NCBI GenBank assembly: GCA_022661535.1
Contig: JAKULF010000006.1
Location: forward strand, 434,001-498,000
From: Eutypa lata
Taxonomy: Eukaryota; Ascomycota; Sordariomycetes; Xylariales; Diatrypaceae
Direction of reading: 5' to 3'
DNA: 64,000 nt
Both the position numbers and the translations under genes were made by a program. A model generated the notes under the pieces. It saw only the letters and a list, made by a program, of their open reading frames with translations, was not told the DNA's origin and did no database searches. Position 1 is the first letter of the stretch. Each line of letters begins with the position of its first letter. Shown piece after piece: positions 11,430 through 24,467 of this stretch.

Positions 11430-11509
11430 AACTAAGAAGAAGAAAAATCACAACAGGGTGTAACATCTAAGCCGGTCCCGCGCGTGACGACGCGCAACCC
11501 ACTGCCAAC

Positions 11510-15350
<3,841 letters not shown>

Positions 15351-16893
15351 GGATGTGAGAGAAGGAAGTGGCGTATAAGAGAAGAGTTCTGACTGTGGAG
15401 GCGATCGTGGTTTTCATCATCATCGAGAAGGCCGGTGTGCATGCTGTCTGTAAAGCTAAAGATATAGCGGGCAAAACGGTTTAATCTGGGCACAGTCCCG
15501 GTTTCAATGGGAATGGGTTTTGGGTCTAGATACGTATTAACCCCCTGAGCCCCTTTTCCATGGCCGAGCCTGGAACTTGGTGCAATAATATCGCTTGGAT
15601 TTTTAAACACGACGACACGAATTACTAGTTGTACATCTCTCAGTTGCCTCCGCTGATGATGTAATAACGAGCCATGTCTATATTGATGTTGATGTTGATG
15701 ATGATGATGACGATCGATATGGAGATGGGAGAGGGAAAAAGACAAAGGACTAACAGTACGGTTCTAATACACTCGAATTTTGAACGACGCACGACCTTTT
15801 GACCCGCCCTGTTCGATTATTCCCGAGTACGTTTATAGAGCAAGCAAGCAAGTCCTGGTGTTGTTGAGTGATGAGTGTAGGTAGGTGAAGACAATCGATG
15901 AAGGGTGGGGAGTGGCGGTTTATAGGAACGAATAAGATGAGATGAGCGAGTGAGGCGTTGGAGAGGACCCTTTTTATATAACGCCATTCGCTGAGCGAAG
16001 TTACTGTTGTCGTTGTCGTCTTCGTGGGCATTTTCTTCTTTTCTTTTGATCGAATACAAAAAAGTTTTGTTTGGAGGAGAAATTCCGGGGTTTTTGGGGG
16101 GGTCTCCCGGGCACAATAATTAAAGAGCTGTTATGTTAATTCTTTTGCTACTACTACCTACTACTTCCTTAAGACGGAAATCTTACCGCATCGATACTTC
16201 TTGTTGACACTTATATTTGTATCGTATCCGAACCGATATGATCATCATTGTTGTTGTGGTTGTTTTATTCTACCTGTATAACTGACTACCTCATTTGATA
16301 GATGAGAGAACGAGAGAACTTGAATAGAATAGCATGTGCTTCCAAACTAATTCGTTTCTCTCGGATAGTGCTACTACTACTATCTTCTTCAATACTTCTC
16401 TCTTCTAACGCAACAAACTATGTACCTAGCCTAGCTGTGATATGATGTTGCTATCTATACATAGGTAGGTAAGGTTCAACTAACTAACCAAGTAGAAGTT
16501 GATATGCTATATATACAGGAAACTATATATAGCTCTAGTCTATTCTTTCTATATAGATTAAGTACAGTAGGTAGGTAGTTAGCAAAGCTATAACATCCAG
16601 TGATATTGTATAAACCATGTCCCTGTCCGCACAACTAACTAATAGGGGGGCGGTAAGGGTGGGGACGGCGTAGTCGTTCATGTTCTTTCTGATTATATAT
16701 ACAAAGTATACAGACTTTATTTTACATTCCACATTTCGAGTCCGTCCGTACGACTCCCTCTTCCCCCCTTTCCCCTTTCCCCCTTCTCCCTATATTTCTC
16801 CCCCACCCCCTCCTATCCTTATCTAAAGTCGCTCGCTCGCTCGCTTTCCTTATCTACCAACTACCTGCCACTTATACGTCATGTCACTCACTA
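15351..16893. other. Convergent spacer PKC1 / SHE9
   Basis: This 1.5 kb lies between two stop codons and so should hold both 3' UTRs. Direct GAT/GTT repeats occur near 15675-15710. A/T-rich sequence with several ATATATA runs lies at about 16440-16730, and C-rich tracts at about 16745-16810. The small open frames on the minus strand (15347-16116) are low-complexity and not supported. Confidence 0.55.
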
Positions 16894-18417
16894 TCACGTC
16901 CTCCGCAAGAAGAAGATTGCCACGCTACCGGCGAAGAAAGCGCCGGCCGCCACCCCCTCCAGCGCCACGATCGACAGGTCGCGCATCCGCACCGACACCT
17001 GCCGGTCGCTGCACAGCTCGGCGAAAGCGGCCTTCCACCGGCCCGTGTCCGCGAGGAACTCTCGCCACGGCGTCGTGCGGTGGAATATCCTTCGCCAGAA
17101 GTCTCTCATCGTCACGGGCTCCCTTGAGATGATTGTGACTTCTTCGGGGACTTCTTCACCCGGGGTTGATACCACTGGCGTGCTCCTCGCTGTCGTCTCC
17201 CCTTCGGCCCCCTCAATTACCGCCGCCACAGGCTCACCCTCCGTCTCCTCCACGGCCTCGTTCTCGCCCCGCCTCGCCGACACCTCCGTGATCCTCCTCG
17301 TCCACGCCTCCTCCTGGCGGGCCTCGACGACGGCGGCAGTCAGGACGCGCTCCTCCTCGAGGGCCTCGCGGACCTTGGCCTCGAAGCCGCGGACGAGGCG
17401 GGCGCGGCGCCAGGGCTCGGCGCCGAACTGGAAGACGAGGAACAGCAGGACGTTGACGCTCATGAGGCCCCAGGTGCCCCAGGTGGACATGCGGCGGATC
17501 TTGTCGCTCCAGATCTGCTCCTCGTGGTAGCGGGCGAGGATGCGGGCGTTGAGGTCGCGGGCCACCTGCTCGGCGTCGCGCTCCGCCGCCTCGAGGGCCC
17601 GCGCCGCGTCCGACACCGACGCGTCCAGCTCGTAGTCCTGCCGGTACAGCTGCGTGAACCGCTCGAAGTCCACCGGCGTCCACGTCTTCTGCCGCGCCAG
17701 GAGCGTCGTCACCTCGCGCTGCGTCGCCGACCGCGACGACACCGCCGCCTTGTACGCCGTGCGGCAGTTGTGCAGCGTCGATTGCGCCGCCGCCAGGGAC
17801 GCTTCGAGCGAGCTGATCTCTTGCTTGAGCGTCTCGATCCCGCTGTACCCTGTCAGGTCGTTGATCCGCTGCGAGGCCGCGAAGAGCGTCGTTTGCGCTC
17901 GGTCCATGAATAGCGATAGGGATTGGTTTAGCGCGGACCGTCGGGAGTTCTGGGCCGAGGGGAGGTCTTCGTGGTGAGGCGGAGGCGGCGGAGGCGACGG
18001 TGGCGGCGGTGGTGGTGGCTCTTTCTCGGTGGTGGTGGTGGATGAGGACGGCGTGCTGCCGGTGGTGTTTTTGTTATTGTTGTTACTTTCTGCATCTTCT
18101 CTCGGAGGAGGCGGAGGCGGAGGTGGTGTTATCACATCATCGAATTTAGGTATTTCGTAGGGAGGAGGGCCATCTTTATTGCCATTATTGGGGGGCTTCG
18201 TCGATGATAATCGAACTTGTCGGTGGTTGAGTGTGAAGCTGCAACGCAGACATATCGTCGACGACGACGTTGACAGTATCGGAGCTCGGGGCCGCGTTAT
18301 GACAAGCTTCGTGGTGGTCGTGGTGGTTGAAGCTGACCGGCACGGGAGAACCAATTGGTCTACTAGCAACCTCGAGCCAGCCCCAAAAAAGGGTTTCAGA
18401 GCCCGCGGACCTGACAT
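16894..18417 (-). CDS. MDM33: She9/Mdm33-family mitochondrial inner-membrane protein
   Basis: An intronless gene of 507 residues. She9/Mdm33 proteins sit in the inner mitochondrial membrane and shape it; in yeast, loss gives ring-shaped mitochondria. The N-terminus (MSGPRALKPFFGAGSRLL) is basic and hydroxylated with few acids, as expected for a matrix-targeting presequence. A disordered stretch rich in Pro, Asn and Ser (about 75-150) precedes the conserved core: the NDLTGYSGIE motif, a long coiled coil (about 190-300), then WGTWGLMSVNVLLFLVFQF (about 308-330) as the first membrane span. The C-terminal hydrophobic segment (about 480-502, ending FFLRRT) is the second. The region between is variable and Glu-rich. 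The order matches the family. The poly-Pro insertions vary and are not diagnostic. Confidence 0.93.
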   Translation of the reverse strand: MSGPRALKPFFGAGSRLLVDQLVLPCRSASTTTTTTKLVITRPRAPILSTSSSTICLRCSFTLNHRQVRLSSTKPPNNGNKDGPPPYEIPKFDDVITPPPPPPPPREDAESNNNNKNTTGSTPSSSTTTTEKEPPPPPPPSPPPPPPHHEDLPSAQNSRRSALNQSLSLFMDRAQTTLFAASQRINDLTGYSGIETLKQEISSLEASLAAAQSTLHNCRTAYKAAVSSRSATQREVTTLLARQKTWTPVDFERFTQLYRQDYELDASVSDAARALEAAERDAEQVARDLNARILARYHEEQIWSDKIRRMSTWGTWGLMSVNVLLFLVFQFGAEPWRRARLVRGFEAKVREALEEERVLTAAVVEARQEEAWTRRITEVSARRGENEAVEETEGEPVAAVIEGAEGETTARSTPVVSTPGEEVPEEVTIISREPVTMRDFWRRIFHRTTPWREFLADTGRWKAAFAELCSDRQVSVRMRDLSIVALEGVAAGAFFAGSVAIFFLRRT

Positions 18418-19308
18418 TGAAATACACGGCGTTTGGGAAAGTCGGCCGGACGACCTATTAAACCCTTACCTAGGACCAGGTATAACTAGGTCGTCGAACT
18501 TTCTTCACTCCTTTTTTTTTTTTTTGAGTGCTTTTATTACACAAGAGAGCTGAGCATTTGAGTGGATGGAAGAATGTCGTAACGTTGAGCTGGAGCTGGC
18601 TAAAGCTGCTGGAGCTTTGGGGGCCTCCGGGGAATAACCGATACTACCGACAGCCCGTGTTAGAGGACTTGGCGTGCATTTCTAGCAGGTTGACGGCCCT
18701 GACTTGGCGGGGTCTTTTCAGGCGAGTGGACCCTTGTTGGGAAACCTCCCCCCTCCCCCCGAGGTCGCTAGAAAAGAGGAAAGGAAAGGGAAAAAAACTC
18801 AATGGCCGCGGATCCTACCCGCTTTCAAGGACCACCCGCACACCTCCTTGTAAAAAATGGAGGGGCAGGACGGAAGGAGGGGCAAGTGAGTGGGTGAGTG
18901 AATGAGCGAGCGAGCGGGTGAGACAGCAGATGCCCCACGAATGACTCTAGTCTATTAACCACACGTGCTATGCTTGCGATTTTTGAGGCTCACCCCCCTT
19001 TTAAGGTTGCTTCTAAGGTTTCTGTTTTTTGCTCTTTTCTTAATTTTCTAACTCTTACGAAGCATGACCTAAGTATTTCCTCTTTCCCGTCCCTCTCTCC
19101 CGGTGAATAGAATTGCTCTTTTTTTAGATTAGACATCAAGATACTGCATCGTGTGACGTCATTTCATATCTTAAAGGTTGTCGCTCAGAAGAGAAAGATA
19201 TCGCTATATGAGGATATAACCTGTGAGGTATAAAGTTAAGACTTACATAAGTGTTTGACTACACCAAACAAAAAGACCTCCGCGCCAAAATAGAAATAAA
19301 AATAAAAG
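18418..19308. other. Divergent promoter region, SHE9 / HAD phosphatase
   Basis: This spacer is shared by two divergent genes. It contains a T14 run (18512-18525), GAGC/GAGT-type short repeats near 18885-18920, an E-box-like CACGTG near 18963 and a full palindromic TGACGTCA at 19154. No coding signal was seen. Confidence 0.6.
19154..19161. promoter_or_regulatory. CRE-type palindrome TGACGTCA
   Basis: A perfect 8-bp cAMP-response-element palindrome lies 148 bp upstream of the HAD phosphatase start. In fungi this is the preferred site of Atf1/AtfA-type bZIP factors acting in osmotic and oxidative stress. Binding here is inferred from motif and position. Confidence 0.45.
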
Positions 19309-20283
19309 ATGTCTCTACCGGGCCCCCTACCGGCCCTTCGGACCCAGCCCAAGGCCATCTTCTTCACCGACTTCGACGGGACCATCACGCTGCAGGACAG
19401 CAACGACTTCCTGACGGACAACCTGGGGTTCGGGATCGAGCTGCGGCGGCGGGGCAACCGGGACACGCTCGAGGGGTCGCGCACCTTCCGGGAGACCTTC
19501 CAGGAGATGATGGACAGCGTCGGGACGCCCTTCGACGCCTGCGTGCGCACCCTGCTCGAGAGCGTCCAGCTCGACCCGGCCTTCAAGGAGTTCCACACCT
19601 GGTGCCGCGCCAACAACGTCCCCATCGTCGTCCTGAGCGGCGGCATGCAGCCCATCATCCGCGCCCTCCTCTCCCACCTCATCGGCGAGGCCGAGGTCCG
19701 CGACATGCAGATCGTCAGCAACGATGTCCAGGCCCGCCCCGGGAAGAGCATCAACGACGAGAATGGCTGGGACATCAAGTTCCACGATGACAGGTCAGTC
19801 GAACTGTTGCTTTATTGAAAAGGGGGGAGAACGGATGAGATCTGAGGGAGTAAGTACGCTTGTGTTGGTTGCTGAGATGCTAACTTATGTGTTTAGTGGG
19901 TTCGGACACGACAAGTCCCTAGAGATTAGACCGTATGCCGCGCTCCCCGATCGCCCTATAATGTTCTATGCGGGCGATGGAGTCTCGGACTTGTCGGCCG
20001 CAAAGGAGACGGATCTCCTGTTTGCTAAAGCTGGCAGAGGTGAGTTTCGTTCTTCTTCTTGATCTTCCTAACACATCGACCAAGGCATCTCACAGAGATG
20101 ATTTAATATATTTTTTTTAAATAAATAAAAAGCTAACAATAATCGCTAGACCTGGTTAATTACTGCGAAAAGGAGAAGGTCCCCTTCACCGTGTTCCACG
20201 ACTTCTCTGATATCCAGAAGGTCGTTGCCAATGTTATCGACGGCAAGATCAGCGTCCAGGACGCCGCCACGGGGAGAAGCTAG
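19309..20283 (+). CDS. HAD-superfamily phosphatase (phosphoserine-phosphatase-like)
   Basis: There are three exons (19309-19793, 19897-20039, 20150-20283), giving 253 residues; introns of 103 and 110 nt in phases 2 and 1. This is a haloacid-dehalogenase-type small-molecule phosphatase, probably cytosolic. Motif I is FFTDFDGTIT, with the nucleophile Asp21 and acid/base Asp23. Motif II lies in VVLSGGMQP. Motif III/IV is GDGVSDLSAAKETD, where Asp residues hold Mg2+. The helical insert between motifs I and II is of the C1-cap, phosphoserine-phosphatase-like type. It resembles the fungal group that includes yeast Pyp1 (YNL010W), a phosphatase of polyol phosphates; substrate assignment is inference. 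The exon joints restore HDDSGFGHDKS and GRDLVNYCEKE. Confidence 0.92.
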
Positions 20284-20878
20284 ATGTGTTGTTGGCTGGA
20301 TGGCAGATTCATTAGTTGATATTATGTTTTTTGGGTAATAGAACTCTGGAACGTCTTTTCGGTACATGTGCATAGACCTATAGAAGAGTATATAGATAAG
20401 CATAAGTCGAGAGCATCTCTGCGTTTGCCTAAATGTCTTCATCACGAACACATGCCAATCTTAATCCCGGTTTACATATCTTATTCAAAATATCTAGCTA
20501 GAGCAAAGCGGTTGGTTGTCTTAATCATTTGCTTCTATAAACCTAACCGATAAAAGGGGGAATATTATTTGGAGTACGGAGGATATAGTTTCTTCTACGT
20601 GAGATTCAGATGAGATATTCGTAGCGATGCTTTTTAAGTATGGGAATTAATTGTATGGTTAAACAAGGACCCAAGGTGGGCAATTAGCGTCACCGACGCC
20701 ACCTGGCAGAAGCCGCTGGCACGTGTTTCAATTGTGTTACTGTGTGATTTCTGAGATGCTGCCACCCCCAAATTCAACAATGTAATATGGATGGATCGAG
20801 CACTGACTGACACTCAATCATCACAATCCCAGCAACGTGTTCAGTAAGACTTTGGAGAAACCGACAATTCCAAAAACA
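20284..20878. other. Intergenic, HAD phosphatase to ALG3
   Basis: This is 3' flank of the phosphatase gene and promoter of ALG3. A CACGTG E-box lies at 20720-20725, about 155 bp before the ALG3 start. No further gene was seen. Confidence 0.6.
20720..20725. promoter_or_regulatory. CACGTG E-box upstream of ALG3
   Basis: A palindromic CACGTG lies about 155 bp upstream of the ALG3 ATG. It is a possible bHLH site, and six bases alone are weak evidence. Confidence 0.25.
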
Positions 20879-22309
20879 ATGGCGACCGACCGACCAAACT
20901 TGATATCCCAGGCTATAAAGCTAGGCTTGGACGTCGCCAACGGTCGCAATGCCAAGCTATCAAGACTTATCGCACCGTGTCTGTTCTTGGTGGACGCGGT
21001 GCTTTGCGCCGCAATTATATGGAGGATCCCATGTGAGCCTCCTCAACTCGACCTACTTGGTCATGAGCCCAGATTAACCTAACCATCTTGAACCGGACAG
21101 ATACTGAAATCGATTGGAAAGCCTATATGGAGCAAGTATCGCAGTATGTTTCTGGGGAGCGCGACTACACGGTGATCAAAGGTGGAACAGGGCCGCTTGT
21201 CTACCCGGCAGCCCATGTCTACATCTACACCGGCCTGTACTATCTCACCAACAAGGGCCAGGATATCTTTTTGGCACAACAGATATTCGCGGTACTTTAC
21301 ATGCTCAATCTTGCACTGGTGATGGCCTGCTACAGGAAGGCAAAGGTAAGGACGGTGTTTCTAAGAAATTATGTAGGCACTAGCTAATTAATGGGCATCT
21401 TCCCAATAGGTCCCCCCCTACGTCTTTCCCTTATTGATCGCGTCCAAGCGGCTTCATAGTATCTTTGTCTTAAGATGCTTCAACGACTGCTTTGCCGTCT
21501 TCTTCCTTTGGCTCACCATATTCTTGTTCCAGCGAAGAGCCTGGACCCTTGGTACTATCGCGTTCTCCTGGGGTCTAGGAATCAAGATGTCACTGCTACT
21601 CGTTTTACCTGCAGTTGGAATCATTCTTTTCCTTGGCAGGGGCTTTTCTAGCGCCTTGAAGATGGCTATGCTAATAGTTCAGATCCAATTTCTGATTGCG
21701 TATCCATTCTTAGGCGAGAATGCCATGGGGTATCTATCTCGAGCGTTCGAACTGTCTAGGCAATTCTTCTTTAAATGGACGGTAAACTGGCGTTTCGTCG
21801 GAGAGGGGGTCTTCCTTAGCAAGCCCTTCTCGCTAACCCTCCTCACCATGCATGTCTCCGTTCTAGTAGGGTTCATCGTCAACAAGTGGCTCAAGCCTGC
21901 CGGGAAGCCGTTGTCAGCCCTCATCGGGCCGATTTTGCACATCGAGTCACCCTTTAGCCCTCTGGAGGAGCGTCAGGTAGCATCGCAAGTCACGCCCGAG
22001 TTTGTCATGACTACCATTCTCTCAGCAAACGCGATCGGCCTCCTTTTCGCTCGATCCTTACACTACCAGTTCTATTCATATCTCGTCTGGACCACGCCGT
22101 ACCTCCTCTGGCGCAGCGGGGCTCACCCCGTCATCCAGTACGCCCTCTGGGCGCTTCAGGAATGGGCCTGGAACGTCTTTCCCAGCACGCCAACCAGCTC
22201 CGGTGTCGTTGTCGCCGTGTTAGGCATCACTGTTGCTCTCAGTGCAGTGGGAAAGGATAAAAGTGCCAAGCCAGCCACTTCCGTTTCACGTGAAACCAAA
22301 ACCGCCTGA
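20879..22309 (+). CDS. ALG3: Dol-P-Man:Man5GlcNAc2-PP-Dol alpha-1,3-mannosyltransferase
   Basis: There are three exons (20879-21032, 21101-21345, 21410-22309), giving 432 residues; introns of 68 and 64 nt. Alg3 is the ER-membrane GT58 enzyme that adds the first lumenal mannose, from dolichyl-phosphate-mannose, to the lipid-linked Man5GlcNAc2 precursor of N-glycans. The first lumenal loop carries the family block [13 protein letters not shown] ... [16 protein letters not shown] with the acidic residues expected in catalysis. Multiple hydrophobic spans follow, with [18 protein letters not shown] and the late [14 protein letters not shown] block, all hallmark stretches. The start is the first ATG; a GTG 42 nt earlier is unlikely. 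The C-terminus is short and basic (SRETKTA), without a clear KKxx motif. The stop lies 20 nt from that of the opposite gene, so the transcripts must overlap. Confidence 0.97.
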
Positions 22310-22329
22310 ACGAAGCCGTTCATAATGTT

Positions 22330-22815
22330 TCAGTCGTCATCCTCGGAATCTGAAGGTGGCATTTTGCCCATATTGGATTCCTCTTCCTCACTATCATCAT
22401 CATCACCACCACCGAAAGTGGGTTTTGCAAACTCCCGTGGCCTAGACTTAACAGTCAGTTTTGTCGACTTGAAGAAGATGTACTGGCTGAATTTCACCTA
22501 CCAGTAGCTTTGCTTGCGCCATTCCCTCTCCTCGCGGACCACATTGATGATCTCGCCCTCGACTTTTCCTTTGTGGTCTCCGGTCGGGGTGAGATCTACG
22601 AGGACAAACCCCCCGCGCTTGATCCAGATGGTATTGCGGAATCGAGCTGCAAGCTCCACAAGGACGGTCCGGTTGTTGTCTGGTAGCGAGCAGCTGTACA
22701 AGCTGTTGCCTTCAGCTTTGATGACCCTAGCAAGGGATTGAGAGGCTGTCAGCCGGTCTGGAGGGGTAGTGGTTGCCTCGGCGGCTGCGCGGATATCTCG
22801 CTTCGGACGGCCCAT
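22330..22815 (-). CDS. EIF1AD-like S1/IF1 OB-fold protein
   Basis: There are two exons (22815-22502, 22441-22330) with a 60-nt phase-2 intron, giving 141 residues. Without splicing the frame stops at TAG after KQSYW; splicing at TG|GTAGGT to CTAG|G restores SYW-PREFAKPTF and an acidic tail. Human EIF1AD has a comparable aromatic-Trp-Pro junction followed by an acidic tail. The core (about 25-95) is an eIF1A/IF1-type OB fold: basic N-terminus MGRPKRDIRAA, then LPDNNRTVLVELAARFRNTIWIKRGGFVLV. EIF1AD proteins are nuclear/cytoplasmic RNA-binding relatives of eIF1A, and in human cells EIF1AD acts with late pre-40S particles. The role here follows from family only. The tail ends DSEDDD. It is convergent with ALG3. 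Confidence 0.92.
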
Positions 22816-24467
22816 CTTAGATCACCTGACCTGGAGGGTTCCTATTCTTGATTACACTTGACGATCGAGAACGAGCAAAGGAATGTTTTGTTTGGTTGGA
22901 TCCTTAGCAGGTAGAAACAAATTTCGTGGAAGCATTGTGGGGCAGGAAACAATTCCGCCCGCACCTACACCATGTCTCGAATCTATTCCGCAGTTTTACC
23001 GGTGTAGCAAACTCCATCTTATTTGAACTTGTTCAAGGTTCTAACTTCATAGTTGCATTTATACCTAAACCCCTGTAAAGTCTCTCTGACATGTATGTGC
23101 GGCTCCCTTGAACTAACAGCTAAGGATAGCTTTCCTTCGCTTACTAGGTACCTAGGTAGGTACCAATAAAATCGATCTAGGTTTTTCTTTTCTTTTTTTT
23201 TCCCTTGGGATGCTGACGTAGTTTCTATGTAGCTAGCATCGAAATCTCTAACGAGCTTACCTAGCAGGTATCTATAGGTGCGGCGCAAACTGGCAAACTA
23301 AATTGACCTAGAAACAGAATGTCCTTCCGATCCGAACTACATATGTAGGTATCTAATCAACGGCTGACGATACTATGACGTGCCTGCTGTATCCTTCCAA
23401 ATCTATCCCACCTACCTAAGCTACGTCTCGTATTGCCGCTGTTGTTATTGTTGTTGGCAAAACCTGTATCATCGTGGCGCTCGACACGGCGGAAATCTCG
23501 GCACTGCTGGACCTTTCTCGATGCAATTTGAAGTCGACCCAAATATGTACATCAGCCTATCGTCTGCCCTATCAAACTTAAGCACCCTTCAATGCCTGTC
23601 TGCTCCCGCCGTTGGTCCAAGATAAGCATGTGCTCAATGTGGGTTGTTTGCAGACTAAGAAAACTTATCAGTGCGGGCGATCAGGGGGTTCCTCCAGTCT
23701 GTGGGTAAGCTTATGTGGTGGTTATATCCCCTCAGTTGCGGGGTCTTAGGTAGCCACTACCTAGAGCTCCAAGAGCTCGACTACCTAGGTACCTTACCTT
23801 GTATGCAGCAGGGCATCTAACAGCTTAAACTCAATTGCGCTCCCAATTATTAATACATAGGTACACGATGATGCCCAGGACCACTATGATGGTAGCCATG
23901 GGTAGGTGTAGGCATTGTACCTACCGTACCCGTGGACCGCATCTTTACGGAGGAATTATCGGGGGATCTTTATCTCCACCACCTGATTTCACTACTCACA
24001 ATTGGCAGATGCTAATCGCTGCCAACCGTTTATGACACAACCTTTTTCACACCACGATCCACATCCTATACCCCGGTGTGGAGGAAGCTGCATAGCCTCT
24101 CAGCCTGTCAGAACCCCTAGATTTGCCGTCGTACGGTGAACACATGCATATATCAGTGTATTTAGGATCTGACTGGAAAAAGTTTAAATACATAGACAGT
24201 CTCCTGCCTTCTCTGCTTTTGCACATCTATTCCCTACATAAGTAACTAGGTGTCTGTGGCCTCACCTCGAAGGTCTACTAGATATATCAGAGTAGCAAGC
24301 AAGCAAGCAAGGCAGCTTAACTCTGCCCCTTGAAGAAATCTTCATAACTTCTAGTTATATATACATTAAGAGAAATCATTGTTTATTGTCTTTACCATCC
24401 CCATTGCATAGTCCCTCTAAAATACCTAGTGACTCCCGCTTTTCTGTGCGTGAAGCCTCAAAAGAAA
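22816..24467. other. Divergent spacer, EIF1AD-like / MFS transporter
   Basis: This 1.65 kb contains both promoters. Repeated ACCTAGGTAGGTACC-like motifs occur (about 23148-23165, 23780-23800), with a GCAA repeat at about 24296-24310. Short open frames at 23380-24035 are low-complexity and not supported. Confidence 0.6.

Larger units (their letters stand above)
8037..11509. other. Long spacer and probable PKC 5' leader
   Basis: The first about 2.5 kb (8037-10600) is plain A+T-leaning spacer, with a CATA/CGTA microsatellite at about 10391-10428. No stretch has the GC-rich codon pattern of the neighbouring genes. The last about 800 bases are pyrimidine-rich with repeated CTACCTA and end at the PKC start; they look like a promoter and long 5' leader with upstream ATGs. 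The small open frames at about 8150-9870 are not supported as genes. Confidence 0.55.

Noticed and set aside
20837..20878. Upstream in-frame GTG extension of ALG3
   Set aside because: GTG is not a normal nuclear start in fungi, and ALG3 similarity begins after the ATG at 20879.
23380..24035. Two short frames between the EIF1AD-like and MFS genes
   Set aside because: Low-complexity sequence matching TAGG-type spacer repeats.
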